Assembly: GCA_003640385.1 (NCBI GenBank)
Contig: RCAB01000052.1
Location: 62,001-126,000 of the forward strand
Length of the DNA: 64,000 nucleotides
Origin: Setaria digitata
Lineage: Eukaryota > Nematoda > Chromadorea > Rhabditida > Setariidae
Reading direction: 5' to 3'
The translations under genes were made by a program, and so were the position numbers. The notes beneath the pieces are model-generated. The model was not told the DNA's origin and made no database searches. It saw nothing but the letters and a program-made list of their open reading frames with translations. This document shows, piece after piece, positions 13,801 through 25,475 of this stretch (position 1 is its first letter; each line of letters starts with the position of its first letter).

Positions 13801-14756
13801 CTTCTATTTGGCCAAGGAATAAAAACGCAACAAAATTCCCTAAAACCAAATTTGTTGGATTTCGCTTTCAGGATGAAGGCGGTACAAACGGTGGTACGAG
13901 CAGTGTTGGTAGCCTTGCATCAGTGAAGCGTGAGCCGCGATTTTTGAAATGCTCAATCCGCTCGGCATTTCGTTCATTTGCAGTATTCCGTAGGCCGTTT
14001 AGTGCTCTTCTTTCTTTCCAGTTTGTCAAGGAACGAAGACGCGACAAAATGTTCCATAAACTGGGAATGAAGAAAGTTCAGGTACGTTGCCAGGAAATGA
14101 TTCGAACCTAATAATAATTCTTGAATAATCAATTTCAGGAGTTTTAGTCATGTATAGTTTAGAATTGTGGCGTTATTATTTTGTTTTAAAAATAGAAGTT
14201 TTGTAAGGTTGCATATTTATTCTGTTCTTTCGTTCTTTATATTCTTATTATGTTTGTTTTGAATTAAATTTGGGTATTTAACATTTTGCAGCGAAATGAA
14301 TCAGAGAGCCAAAGTCCAGTTCAATGTATTAACAATGTGGCACGTCTGATTTGTAGTGGGAAACATCCACTTACGAGTAATTAATTTGTACTTTGTTCTC
14401 TTTATACATTTCATTTGCAAGTAGTTGATAAGGATATCCGTTTGGCTTTCAATATTTGAAAGTTTAAAAATGTTTATTAACGCAATGATTTTTAGAGGAA
14501 ACAAAAAAAAAAAAGTTGAGGTAACTGAATTAAAGATGTAGTTTGAAACTTTTGAGATCTATTACGATGATTAGCAGAAATATCTTGAGTTAATCTGCGG
14601 TGTGATCGAATTGTACATCGTTTCCACATTCTTTTTTTCGTTTCAGTTTCGATTGATGGTTGCATCTGGTCGGAAATACGTTTTTTCCAGATCTCTGCTC
14701 AGTGGCAAACACATGTTAAGTATTTCCCAGTTTGCTTATTATCACGGGAATCATGA
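7801..14756 (+). CDS. pacs-1: PACS family protein (phosphofurin acidic cluster sorting protein), complete, 18 exons
   Basis: PACS proteins are cytosolic sorting adaptors that link acidic-cluster cargo to AP-1/AP-3/GGA and regulate endosome, Golgi and ER-mitochondria traffic. Exons threaded with matching phases: 7801-7886, 8417-8501, 8786-8878, 9153-9258, 9423-9521, 9726-9912, 10080-10186, 10305-10504, 10606-10682, 11253-11481, 12119-12297, 12533-12667, 12771-12986, 13162-13282, 13455-13562, 13872-14081, 14292-14376, 14647-14756. They total 2433 nt, giving 810 residues. The cargo-binding region spans about residues 9-165. It includes the CK2-binding motif RRKRY (about 106-110) within [18 protein letters not shown]. 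The vertebrate adaptor motif ETELQLTF is replaced by VDLNISF (about 80-86). An acidic Ser cluster (about 186-208) resembles the autoregulatory segment. DSGPEM and RPYF lie near 280-300. The PACS C-terminal domain runs from about 424 to 810, with [36 protein letters not shown] and RFFQISAQW. The start is the first ATG after an in-frame stop. The exact end of exon 8 is uncertain (10504 or 10510). Confidence 0.93.
13747..13871 (+). pseudogene. Decayed partial copy of PACS exon 16 inside the preceding intron
   Basis: The intron before PACS exon 16 contains a strong pyrimidine-tract acceptor (CTTTTTGTCAG, ending at 13746). About 75 bases (roughly 13770-13845) follow that match exon 16 bases 13983-14065, about 213 bases downstream. 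The best-conserved core reads CAAGGAATAAAAACGCAACA here and CAAGGAACGAAGACGCGACA in the exon. In the frame of the real exon the copy carries TAA stops, and one base is inserted upstream of the core, so it cannot substitute for it. A different frame stays open into exon 16, but the phase from exon 15 does not fit. I read it as a tandem exon duplication that has lost its coding capacity. A weak alternative exon is not excluded. Confidence 0.5.
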
Positions 14757-14912
14757 TTTCAGTTTTACTGGTTGCGTTTACTTAAATGTTTTCCTTCCGA
14801 GAGCTTACTTATTTCTTTATGCAAATTATTTCTTCGTCCGTTCCAATTTGGTGCATTTAAATGACGGTCTTCCTTGCCATATTTCACTGTGATAGATTGT
14901 ATGGAAATTCGC

Positions 14913-15058
14913 ATCATTGAGTTTGGCTATTTGGTTTTTCTGGAATGTAAATTCCCAAGTTACTGTAATACCTTAAGTTTGATTTATCATTGAGTTTGGC
15001 TATTTGGTTTTTCTGGAATGTAAATTTCTAAGTTACTGTAATACCTTAAGTTTGATTT
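14913..15058. repeat. Tandem duplication, 73-bp unit, in the PACS 3' region
   Basis: Two consecutive 73-bp units (14913-14985 and 14986-15058) begin ATCATTGAGTTTGGC and differ at only a few bases (for example TTCCCAAG versus TTTCTAAG). No N separates them, so unlike the N-flanked duplications this may be a real recent tandem duplication. It lies between the PACS stop codon and its candidate poly(A) signal, so it is probably in the 3' UTR. Confidence 0.8.
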
Positions 15059-15466
15059 ACCGCTGTTAAAATTGAATTAGCAGGCTGCATTTGCAAGTGT
15101 TTAACACGGAATGGTATATCACATGTTTGCCTTGTTTGTTATTTATGAAACGTTTACCATACTAGCTATAGATTTCTCTATTGAATTTTGCTTAGAAATT
15201 TTGTTCAGGTTTGAAAATTTGTTATTTAGGATGAAGTTCCTTTTTCTTGAATTCTTTCTTGAATCAAAAGATCTTACTGTAACTCGGTAATCGCTATATT
15301 TTATGATTCCATTACTTTCAACTTCTAAAATTAGAAGTTTGTTTCCTGCCGATGCTTTATGATTGTTATTTTTGGTCGTGAAATTTTCAGAAAGCTTATT
15401 GTTGCTGTTTTTCTAATTATTTTTCCTTTTTTTCTCTGAAAATTTTCCTGTTACTTAATTTTTAAT

Positions 15467-15472
15467 AATAAA
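15467..15472 (+). terminator. Candidate poly(A) signal for PACS
   Basis: This is the clearest AATAAA downstream of the PACS stop codon (14756) that I noticed before the next plus-strand gene. It would give a 3' UTR of about 0.7 kb. Assignment is by position only. Confidence 0.3.
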
Positions 15473-16103
15473 ATTCATTTTCTGCAGTAGTATATCTAAT
15501 TTTTAACAAAGAAAAAAAAAACGTTTAAAAAATTGATTACATTTTACCAAGTCGCTTCTTCAGTTGATCATTTAGTGACGTGAACGGTTATTAAAATGCA
15601 TTTAAATCTTACAGTTCGTCACATCATAATTTTTTACTGCTACCATCACATCATCATCAGTTGTCGGTAGTGCATTTAATTGATTCTTTCAATGCTTAAA
15701 TTTGTTTCATTCCCGAATATCGTTTATTCAGTTTTTCTATTCCTATCCAGCTAACATTTGCAATTAAACTAGCAGATAATCTAGGGTGCACACTATACGC
15801 ATTAATTTGCATAATCATGAATTAGAAAAATAGATGAGTAAGCTATAAAAATAGGTTTACTACAACTTTAATTTAATTTTTATTCAATGAACGTTTGCAT
15901 TTGGCACGTTGATCACAACAATAGTTATTGGTTCTTGGTTTGTATTCGTATTTCTCTTTTTTTTTGAGCTTCAGTAATTGGATAAATATTATCATATTTC
16001 ATAAGTATTTGATAAAACTCAATCAATGGAAATTTTTATTCCTACTCTATTTGTTAAATTCCACTGCTCAAATTAGGGCGTAATTATAATTAATTAATTG
16101 CAG

Positions 16104-16214
16104 ATATGCATTACACTGCTAAGCATTCAATTTATGTTTGCAAAGTCAAGTGATTTTTTTAACAGTGACATTCTGAGGTTAACGCTTCATGAATCATATA
16201 ATGATGAAGTGAAG
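16104..16214 (+). CDS. Candidate upstream exon of the membrane-protein gene
   Basis: A good acceptor (TTAATTGCAG ending at 16103) is followed by 37 open codons, beginning ICITLLSIQFMFAK and ending SYNDEVK. A weak donor (GTCGTG) follows at 16215. Entry and exit are phase 0, which fits the next candidate exon at 16880. The first residues are hydrophobic, but no initiating ATG is in place, so this is unlikely to be the first exon. Membership in the gene that ends at 21015 is inferred from strand, spacing and phase. Confidence 0.35.
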
Positions 16215-16879
16215 GTCGTGAAGTTTTTTCATTCATCGAATTTCAAAAAGAAGTTGCCTAATTATCGAATTAGTGAATTTTATATATACTTATAATTCAT
16301 TAATTCGATTATATATATTTATATGTATATATCATTATTACGACATGATAAAGAAATGTTTTATTTTTTCCTGAGCAAAGAACAAAATAATTCGAAAATC
16401 GACCTAATCTATATTTGTTATGTTTTAGAACTACAAAAAAAATTTTATTATTACTTGAAGAGTGAAGGGATATTTTTGACTAAATAGATGGTAAACAGGA
16501 CTGAGGAAAGGAAACAGGACTGAGGAAAGGAAAAAAAAAATTGAGAACTAAATATTTAATTATAGCAAAATTTTCAAAAGAAAAAAAAGTTCTTCCTTTA
16601 CAGAAAGCTCAAAATTTCAGATAATCAAAGTGATATTTAATACTTTTTCCTTTTTTTTTGAAAAAATTTTTTGTTTTTTAAGCAATTTATTCATATAAAG
16701 AAATAAATACAGCTGTAAAAAAAGATTTTTTTTTTTTTTTAAATGATTTGGATAAAAACGAAACACACAAAATATCATTTATTGAATAAAGTGCAAAACT
16801 TTTCTTATATTCTATTTATAAATCCTAAGCGGGAAAATGTCGAAATTATTTCGGCTTAATGATAATTTGATATATTTAG

Positions 16880-17077
16880 GTTCATGATATATTGCGAAAA
16901 TGCCTGCATATTGCATTGCTAACCAAAGAGAAATATCGAATTTTTTTGGATTTAATAATAAAAAATATAATTAGTAATAATAATAGTAATGGTGAATGTA
17001 TCACAGAAATTGCAATGCTTTTTCCTATTTACAAGCAGCAAATTTTCACTGACTGCTACAATTTATTGCCAAAATTT
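16880..17077 (+). CDS. Candidate exon of the membrane-protein gene
   Basis: There are 66 open codons between an acceptor (TATATTTAG ending at 16879) and a donor (TTT/GTATGA), phase 0 at both ends. The translation starts VHDILRKCLHIALLTKEKYR and later has ECITEIAMLFPIYKQQ and DCYNLLPKF, with three Cys. It looks more protein-like than the surrounding intronic frames. I recognise no domain. A further possible short exon lies at about 17304-17360 (YNFNYTYTARYHLELYASF). Its entry phase does not match this exon, so at least one piece of the model is missing or wrong. Confidence 0.35.
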
Positions 17078-17809
17078 GTATGATTTTTCTTTTTCTTTTT
17101 TTTTTTTTAAATTTTAAGTCATTTGTCATTTAAAAAAAAAAAAATTTCATTTGTATATGATAGAAATAATTCTTCCATTTGGTACAATGTGTTCTTTTTT
17201 TCCGTCAAAAAATATTATTTCCTATCAAAGAGGAAGAAAAATGAAAAATTTGTTACTCCTAAAATGACAATTGTCAATTTTGATTTTCTTATTTCACTAT
17301 AGGTACAATTTTAATTATACCTATACAGCTAGATATCATCTAGAACTTTATGCCTCATTTCACGTCTGAAACGTTTCAGTAAGATCTTAGCATCATGATA
17401 ATTAGTATAATTTTTTTCCTTTCGTATTTAATATAGCAGATGGTTGGTAGCATTTTTAACGGTAAATTTATTTTCACCGTTAAAAAGGAGAAAAGGAAAA
17501 AAAAATGATTTTAGTATAATATTCCTAAAAAATATTTTTTAAAATTAATAGTTTAAAAAATTTCTAATGAATTAAAAATGCCAAATTTTTGGAACACTTT
17601 AATCTCTTTTTTTTTCCTTTTTTTTTTTTTTTTTTAATTGAATTAAGTATTACATCAAAATATTTTATTTGCAATATTATTAAATCAAAATTGGGGTTTG
17701 AAAATAAAGAAAACTTTAATTTACCTGTAAAAATTTATTACTTATTTATTTATTGGAGTAATATTTACTTGTTTGTATTCCAGTTTATATTATTTATTAT
17801 TGAGTTTAG

Positions 17810-20800
17810 GAACAAAGGTATTGCAAATTAAAATGGAATTTACAACACTTCGCAAAAAAGCAACTAATTATGGAAATTCAATGCACTGTGGAAGTAAATA
17901 TTACGGAAAATATATTACAAGATATGGATGAAAAAGAGTATTTATGCATTCGATTTCATTTAAATGATGATAACAATAATAAATATAGCTCATTAATACA
18001 AAATCTCCTATCAGGTTATCATTATTTGATCACCCTTTATTATTAACAATATTAATTAAATATTTGCCAATTCTTAGCAGTACATTCCCTCCTTAATAGA
18101 TAACAGCATCCAAATAATGAAATCAATAATATTTATTCATATTTTATATTGGAAAATAAATATCATAAGCTTTTTTTATTTTTTAATATCTGAAATATTC
18201 AATACAATATTTCGATAATTTTCAAATCCTCTACAAAAATCGCAAATTTGCTAATCCCATTTTTTGTTAAGCGAAGACAGCGAGAAAAAATGCCAAATTT
18301 GAAAATTAAATTGGAAAATTTCTATTATCAAGAAAATCCAATGTTTGCAGGGTTGGAAGTGAAAAATTTTGCACCTAAAAGATGGTACCTCAGAGCAATG
18401 TTGCCATCAGAATCAAGTTTAAAGTTAAAGACTCACGGAACGAAAATAAAAGGCATTATTAAAGGTTCGAAAATTAACAAAACCAATACAAAAATTGTTT
18501 CGTTGGATTGGATTCAGGATTATAACAGTAATTATACGTGGAATGCTACGGAATCCAACGCAAAAGATGCTAATTTTACCGTTTTGCCTCCTGCAAACCT
18601 ATCAGAAAAGAGCGAAGATAATTTGATTCTTGGCTATTTTAAGTTAGATATAATTAATCTTCTCAATATTTCATTCATTATAAACAAGTTTATTCTTTCT
18701 TTTTTCCAAATCTTTTTTTAATGATATTAAAATTGTCCGATTTTCTTCGTTATATTGCTGCAAAAAAAAAAAAATTAACAAAAGTTTGGAAAAAAAAAAA
18801 ATCAAAGAAGATTAAATTGAATTTGAGTTCTGAATTAAATTTTACAGCTAAATTTGAAACTAAAAGCACAGATAGGATGTGTAGGATAATGCATTGTTTT
18901 AATGAATTCTCAGTACTTAGCTCAAAATAAGTCCATTCTAATTAGCTTCAAGCATGCAATATTTATTTCCCTCATGATTGTTACTTCTGAAAAGCCAGAC
19001 CGAGCAATGTGATACTGATAAAGCATTGCCAACTTTTCTAGAACAAAATCGTCCTTTATCCAGCATCATATCACTTCCTTCTATCTTCATTTTTCCTCTT
19101 TGCTTCAATTTAATTTTGCAACTTTTATGCAATTCATGATCGAAATCTTTTTCTAGATGGTATGTTCTGATAATACTCGCAGTTTTCACTGTATTATTAC
19201 TTGTAATCACGATCATTGCATGCTATTATGATTGTGAAAATCGTCGTAGCACCTCATCCGGTGGTAAATACGATAGCAGAAGAAGTGAAATATTGATGGA
19301 AGCCATTAGAAAAGAAAAGCAACATAAAGATGTGCAAACAACGAAGATTCAAGAAGATGTCAGAGTTTATCATTTAGTTTATCACTTCAAATATCTCTTC
19401 AACAGAACAGTGCTATGTCGCATGAAAATTTCCTTTCCTAAGAGTATTTGATAATTTAAAACCTGACAAAAAATTTTAATTCACCATTGACTGTAATACA
19501 CCCAACATTCTATTGTAGTTGATGATCACCTTACCTAACTCCGAAAATGCAACATTCTTGATAATTTAATTAATAAATTGAACAATTTTATCATTCTGCA
19601 CTAAATTAATGCTAATAAATATTTTTCATTTAGATAATTTTGTAATATTTATTGTTTTTCTGTTTTCACCACTACCAAATGATCATTTCATTAAATTTTA
19701 TATTGTTTAAAGAACATGTTAGAAGTTGATGCCCTCAAAAATTTTTGATAATAGCAGTAAAAAAAAAAAAAAAAAAGGAAAATAATAATAATGATAACAG
19801 AAGACTGATAATGATAAAGATATTATAGATAACAGAAGAATCATCAGTTCATTCACGTACGCTTCGGAAACGGAAAATGTTGATCGCAGCACGACGTTCA
19901 GCATCAACGAAATCATATACTTCTAGTGAATTTGGTAAATTTCTGCTTTAAAATTTAAACCATAACTGTCCATTTCATTCTCATTTTTCGCTTAGAATTA
20001 AAATAATTCTCTCATTACATTGTATATAATTTCACAATAATTCATATTCAATTTCTTGAAGGAATTTTTAGGCAGTGGAATTGGAACTAGAAGAAGACGA
20101 CGGCAGCTTGTACGAACTAAAGTATGCTTTCTTATCCTTATCAATTAACTTATGCTCTATCATGATTATGAATGCAGCTTAAATTGAGATGGATTAGTTA
20201 GCAGAAGGATAAAACTATGTTTTGATTCATCTCCATTCGTTTTCTTCCTGTCTTTTTCCTCCGTATTTCGTTATTTCAAAGGAAGCTCCTTATCATAGCA
20301 AGATATCGGAGTTATCAAGCATCATCATTTGATGAGAAATCTAATCTTACAATAAATAGCAAACTGGTAGGTAACTTGCTTAATTAGGAACTTACTAAGT
20401 GATCATTCCTAATTAGCAGCGATCAGTTATCATTTTTGTTATTTGAACAATTGAGATCTCTTCTCAACATACTATGTATCCAAATGTCATCTAGGTTCTC
20501 TAAATTTTTTCATTTTATAAGTTTATAAATTTAAGTCAAATTTTTCAATTAGTGGTACGAAAAGTACTGTTCGCATAATTTCATTACTTTCTTTGTTATG
20601 GAATAGAAAAAAAAAAAAATTAAATAAAATGAAATTTGAGCAAATTATTTTGATAAAAATATTTAATAAATGTTTCTTTATTTCAAAATTTAGCCCATCA
20701 AAATGCCTGTTGCAACAAAAAGTGCTGAAATCTGTGATGAATTGAAACAGATGCCAGAAATGAAAAGGTCAAACAATTTTTGAAACTTTAAATTTTAACA

Positions 20801-21015
20801 AACAAATTTGCCATCCATCTATCTAACTAATATCATTAGATTCTTTTAGCAATGGTGCCAGTGGTAGTTTTACCGGAGAAACAAGTACCATCCAGATGGT
20901 ATCCTTGAAATCAGATTCATCAAATTCGAGAAATGTGAAAGAATCTATAACCGGCCATAATGATGATAATGATAACGACGATGATGATAATAATGATGTG
21001 AAAGAAAAAATATAG
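17810..21015 (+). CDS. Unrecognised single-pass type I membrane protein, 3' part of gene
   Basis: Exons: 17810-18014, about 18285-18642, 19157-19364 (or 19358), 19829-19934, 20076-20121, 20282-20366, 20694-20767, 20850-21015. Phases agree from 18285 onward and the TAG is at 21013-21015. The extracellular part has Cys-containing strands (YCKLKWNLQHF, IQCTVEVNITEN, EYLCIRF) and several N-glycosylation sequons (NIT, NKT, NYT, NAT, NFT, NLS). One membrane helix, WYVLIILAVFTVLLLVITII, is followed by ACYYDCENRR. The roughly 150-residue cytoplasmic tail is rich in Ser and charge and ends in an Asp/Asn-rich run before VKEKI. The stalk plus a Trp-led helix recalls integrin alpha chains, but the GFFKR motif is absent and the tail is much too long, so I do not assign that family. 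The 5' end of the gene is not resolved. Confidence 0.6.
20072..20075 (+). promoter_or_regulatory. Tandem splice acceptors 4 nt apart that swap reading frames
   Basis: The acceptor TTTTTAG ends at 20071 and a second AG ends at 20075. The preceding exon exits in phase 1. The downstream AG gives VELELEEDDGSLYELK and keeps the frame through all later exons. The upstream AG gives GSGIGTRRRRRQLVRTK and, in the next exon, ends at TGA 20330-20332 after EAPYHSKISELSSIII. One exon can therefore encode an acidic or a strongly basic segment. Confidence 0.4.
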
Positions 21016-21112
21016 TTGAAATATGAATTTGATTCGAATCTGTTTATTAAGGAATTTGCATGCTTATTATATATGGAGGAATATATCGTTTATGACAAAA
21101 GTGATTTCTGTT

Positions 21113-21118
21113 AATAAA
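21113..21118 (+). terminator. Poly(A) signal of the membrane-protein gene
   Basis: AATAAA lies 98 bases after the stop codon at 21015, the usual spacing for a short nematode 3' UTR. Confidence 0.55.
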
Positions 21119-21548
21119 GGGAAAAATGTCATCAAATATTGTTGGAAATCAGTTGATTTAATAAATTTTTCAAATCTAAAAAAAATAAAATAGTTTCATT
21201 TAGATTTATTCAAAATTTCATTTGAAATAATTTGAATAGCCTAAAAATCGATCTACTGAATTGTTTTAGCAAAATTTTGAGGATATATATGAGTTAAAAT
21301 AAACTTAATTATTGCATAATTCACACTTTTTATTTAGTGATAAGGATATAAAGAATCATATGTCATTTGCTGATATGAAGTAAAAATATATAACATAAAT
21401 GATGATAATGGTATTACATATTTTATCAGTTGTCTTTTAAACTGAAAATTGTTGCAGACTGGAAATGAAAGAAGAAGGAAAAATTTTTAAATCAATTACT
21501 AATTCATTTTATTATTTCAAATAATGACCACTATTGTCATTTATCAAT

Positions 21549-22004
21549 TTAATCCATGTCAAAATGATATGATAACGGATACTGATATGAATTTCTGTCA
21601 CCAACGAAATATGCATCCAAGCATTCTTTCAAAATATTAAATAAACTATCATATTGTGGCTGTTGAATTTCATCAATAATTGACGACATATTACAATACT
21701 TCTTCATCATCGTTTCCAGTTGTTCAGTTGAAATGAAATTCTTAATTTGAAAACTTATTTTAACCATTAAGCAGTTTAATCTAATTAATAAGCATACAAT
21801 TTTAAGTTCACTGCAATTTTTAGCAGTCTCCTTGCACATATCATTATCCCTTAGGACTAATCTGAATTTTTTCTTCGGAAAATTAATCGTCCTACTTCAT
21901 TTCATAAGGGTGGAAAGAGAACCAATCTCATCGAGGCATAAAATCACAATGAAAAATTTCAAATAATTTTTACTTAAATCAAATATTTTCAGTTCATTCA
22001 TTTC
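21549..22004 (-). pseudogene. Reverse-strand open stretch interrupted by TGA; possible small gene or decayed gene
   Basis: Reading the minus strand, a good acceptor (TTGTTACAG) ends just above 22004. It is followed by EMNELKIFDLSKNYLKFF and about 35 codons in all, up to a TGA at 21897-21899. The same frame then runs on for about 115 codons to a TGA at 21549-21551, through FRLVLRDNDMCKETAKNC, QLETMMKKYCNMSSIIDEIQ and DSLFNILKECLDAYFVG. The translation is less biased than neighbouring AT-rich frames and has several Cys. The first part looks vaguely like a leucine-rich repeat, but no family can be named. I found no phase-consistent intron that removes the TGA. It may be a pseudogene, a misassembled exon pair, or chance. 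Confidence 0.3.
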
Positions 22005-22657
22005 CTGTAACAATAATCAATAGTAATCAGTTCTTTTTTTTTTTTTTCTATTTTTTTTTGGATAAAAAATATTTAAAAGTTATCATTTCAAGTTGTCAGC
22101 TTTAGGATGATGACTGACTAATTGGTTCCAAAACAACTTATTCCAATAAATTCAAGTTCCTTGTGGATTTTCTTTTAGGCTATTATTTGTTAATTGCCAT
22201 TTATTATTTTACTACTGTTATTTGGCTAATATTTTATCTGTAGTGTGTTAGTATTATCATTATTATTGTTATTATCATCGATATTCAATTTTTGCAATAT
22301 TTTCTTCGCGTATTAATTAATTGTGGACCCTTTTCAGTAAATTATACATAAGCATTTTGGAAATTTTGTTAAAAAACTTGAGAAAAAAAAAACGAGATTC
22401 AAATTGAAGCAAAAATTTAAAAAAAAAGAAAGAAAAAAAAAGAAAAGAAAATTAAAAGATTTCTTTGAAGAGGATCATTTGTGTGATTAATGATAAAAAG
22501 CAGCTAAATAATTCAAAGTAGAAGGAAAAAGAGAACAAATTGAAATCAGTGAGTGATAACGGATGGCATTATTTTAATTATCATTATTGTTATTATCATA
22601 TTATTATTATTTAAGTAACATTTATCATTTTTGAATTAATAGAATAAATGACGAACA

Positions 22658-22688
<31 letters not shown>

Positions 22689-24163
22689 GAGAGAAGGAAA
22701 AGGAAACGAAATAATGAATAAGAGGTAAAAGAGTATTTCAGTGATCGTTCCATTTACGTTTAATGTTAAAATTTGATTTATCATTTTATCATCAGTAACA
22801 CTCTCAAGGACACACAGAAGGACATATGATGATAGTAATGAATGAATAGGTTCGGTAAATTACTGCACAACTAATTTGTTTAAATTTTCGATCACTTGCA
22901 GGACGTCCATTCCAACTAATTATTGTTGTCATTGCTAATTGTTATTAGTGTTTTAAATTGTTATTGCCACTAATTATTTTTTTATTCAAGAAAAAAGACA
23001 AAAAATCGATGCAATTTTGAAGAATAAATTAAAATTATAAATTTTCGTAAAAATATTTTCAAATAATTTTTGCTTTTTTATTTCAGGAAAAATATTATTT
23101 GCAAATAAATAAAAAGAAATTATAATCTTCCTTACAAAAACAAAAAACACATTTTATATTTTGAAAAAAAAAAAAAAAAAAAAAAAGGTTTATATTCATA
23201 ATAATTACTGGAAACTAGGCAAAGAACTTCAAAAGAAAATACTTGAACTTGACTAGGGATTTCATCGGGAATATTTAAAATTAGGCTGAAAACTTTTGTC
23301 TGAAGGCTAATTGATCAATTTTTCCTATTTATTCCCTGTCTTTCAATTTATTGCAATTCATTACAAAAATAAGACGTTGTGATATAAATTTCAAACTTGT
23401 CCCCCCCAAAAAAAAAGTGATGTGACGATAAAACGATTCGTTTTTTTCTTTTTTTGTAAATCATGATCACTTGAACGATAAAACAAAAATTACCAGTTTT
23501 GTCTGAAAATTTATTAAAAAAATAAATGAATAAAAAATATAACAAAGAGTCCAAGGAATGCTAATGAAATAGGAAAATGTTAGCAGTGAATTATGGAATT
23601 TAAATTTGAGAAAATGCATTTTAAAATTAGAGATGAGATAATTAAGTATAAATGGAATTATTGTTTTCCTTTAGACATGTAGAATTTCTAACTGCAATTT
23701 TTTTTTTTTTTTTCTAATATCATTACTGACTGCAAAGAAAAATTTCATGACATACAGTTATAAAACGTTTTTCAAAAGCTCAATTTTCAAGCATAAATCT
23801 GTTAAGTTTTCTCGAGAATTCACCTTTCATTCTCGACCTTTTTTCAACAAAAATTTCGCATATTCTTCACTGAAATTGTTTTTTCTCACATTCATTTTTT
23901 TTTTCTTCCTTCTTTCCTTGCATTTTTTGCAAAGACAAAAATTCCCTTCCCAAATGGAACATTTCGCAAAATAAAATTTTCTATTTTGTTTTTTTTTTTT
24001 TTTTTGCTTTTTACTTTCGTTTTATTAAGTAAACCGTGATAATACTTCTAGCAAAGAGAATCTTTTTATCAAAATTATGATGCAAAGGGTAAAAAAAAAA
24101 AAAAAAAAAAGAATAGAAATATCAATGAAAAGGAGAAAATATAATGCAAATCAATAAATCAAT

Positions 24164-24260
24164 CATCAATCATAATCATCATCATCAACACCATCATCAT
24201 CATCACCAACATCATCATCGTCATCATCATCATCTTAATTATCATCATCTTGCTCATACT
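24164..24260. repeat. Imperfect CAT/ATC trinucleotide repeat
   Basis: An interrupted (CAT)n tract with occasional AAC and CGT units. No open frame of note is associated with it. Confidence 0.7.
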
Positions 24261-25475
24261 TAAGATAAATCTATGCTGCACATGACCATAAATACAACCT
24301 AGTCATTATAAATACTAGCAAATCAAATGAATCTATCAAGCTTAATTAATTATGATCGATTGGAAAAATTTCACTTGGAACTGATCACACATTCATTTTT
24401 TTTTTTTCAACAAAGTGATAAAATTTCCAAATTTTTGTTTCGAAAAAAAAAAAAACAAATATACAACAAATTAATCAGTATTTCTGCTAATCGATCAGTC
24501 AATTGATCTAAGAAGATAGGACTGATCAGAAATGGGTGAAATTGTTTCTCAACTGATCATGGAATTTCACAGAGGAGGAAAAAATTTAACGCTGTTTAAT
24601 AAAATGACACAGATACTAGCAATAGCAGTAGAAAATAATAATAATAAATATTAAAATTTATTTCTAAAATAAAATACAACCAAAAATTCAAAGTTCTATT
24701 GTTAATTAATTGAAGAACGGACAAGAACAAAAGAAATTTCAACTTCATCTCGATTTTTTTGTTGTTTTTTCTTTTTTTTTTTTTGTTTTTTTACAATTAA
24801 AAGAAATGAAATAAATGAGAAAAACAAGAATTACACGCATATTTGAATACGAAAGAGTGCGAAACATATGAAAAAAAGAAAGAAGAAAAAAAAAAACAGT
24901 CATGGATAACAGAGCCCGCGTCATGAGAAAAGAAAAAAATTAATGAAAAAAGAAACTTTTTATTTAAAACAAAAAAAAAAAAATGAGTAATAAACATAGT
25001 AAAATTTGCATTTTTAAAATTCAAAAATTTAAAAAATTTCGCTTTTTTTTGTTCCAAAATAAAAGGAAACACACTGAAGAGGAAGAAAAAAGAAAAAAAA
25101 ACGGAAGCAAAAAAAGAATTATGCAATTCAAATGAATGGATACTTTCAAAATCCTTCATTCTATCTTAAATGTATGCTTCCGGGAAGGATTAACTTTCCC
25201 ATTCCATTCATCCATCACTTTCTTTCCTCCCTCTTTCCGATTCCGGATTGACCAAATATCGTATGGAACCGGATTTAATAGTAAACATTTGCTATAAAAA
25301 ATAACTTTCTTTTTCTCAAAAATTGCCTAAACCAATGCCTTCTCTTTTGTTTTTTTTTTTTTTTTTTTTCTTTCTGCTTTTTAGACAGGGAAAATAAGCA
25401 AATTTAGTGATGAAAAGAGAAAAGGAAAACTTTACGATGAAAAGAAAAAAATAAGCGCCCTGTACGTACCGACAC

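Noticed and set aside
18721..18930. Lys-rich open frame between the extracellular exon and the membrane-helix exon
   Set aside because: It lies in the intron that joins AA/GTTAGA at 18642 to the acceptor at 19156 in phase. The Lys run comes from poly-A tracts.
18938..19216. Reverse-strand open frame opposite the membrane-helix exon
   Set aside because: It is antisense to a well-supported exon (19157-19364) that encodes a clear membrane helix in the right phase.
24797..25159. Reverse-strand frame of 120 codons rich in Phe
   Set aside because: It is driven by poly-A tracts on the plus strand; it has low complexity and no conserved feature.
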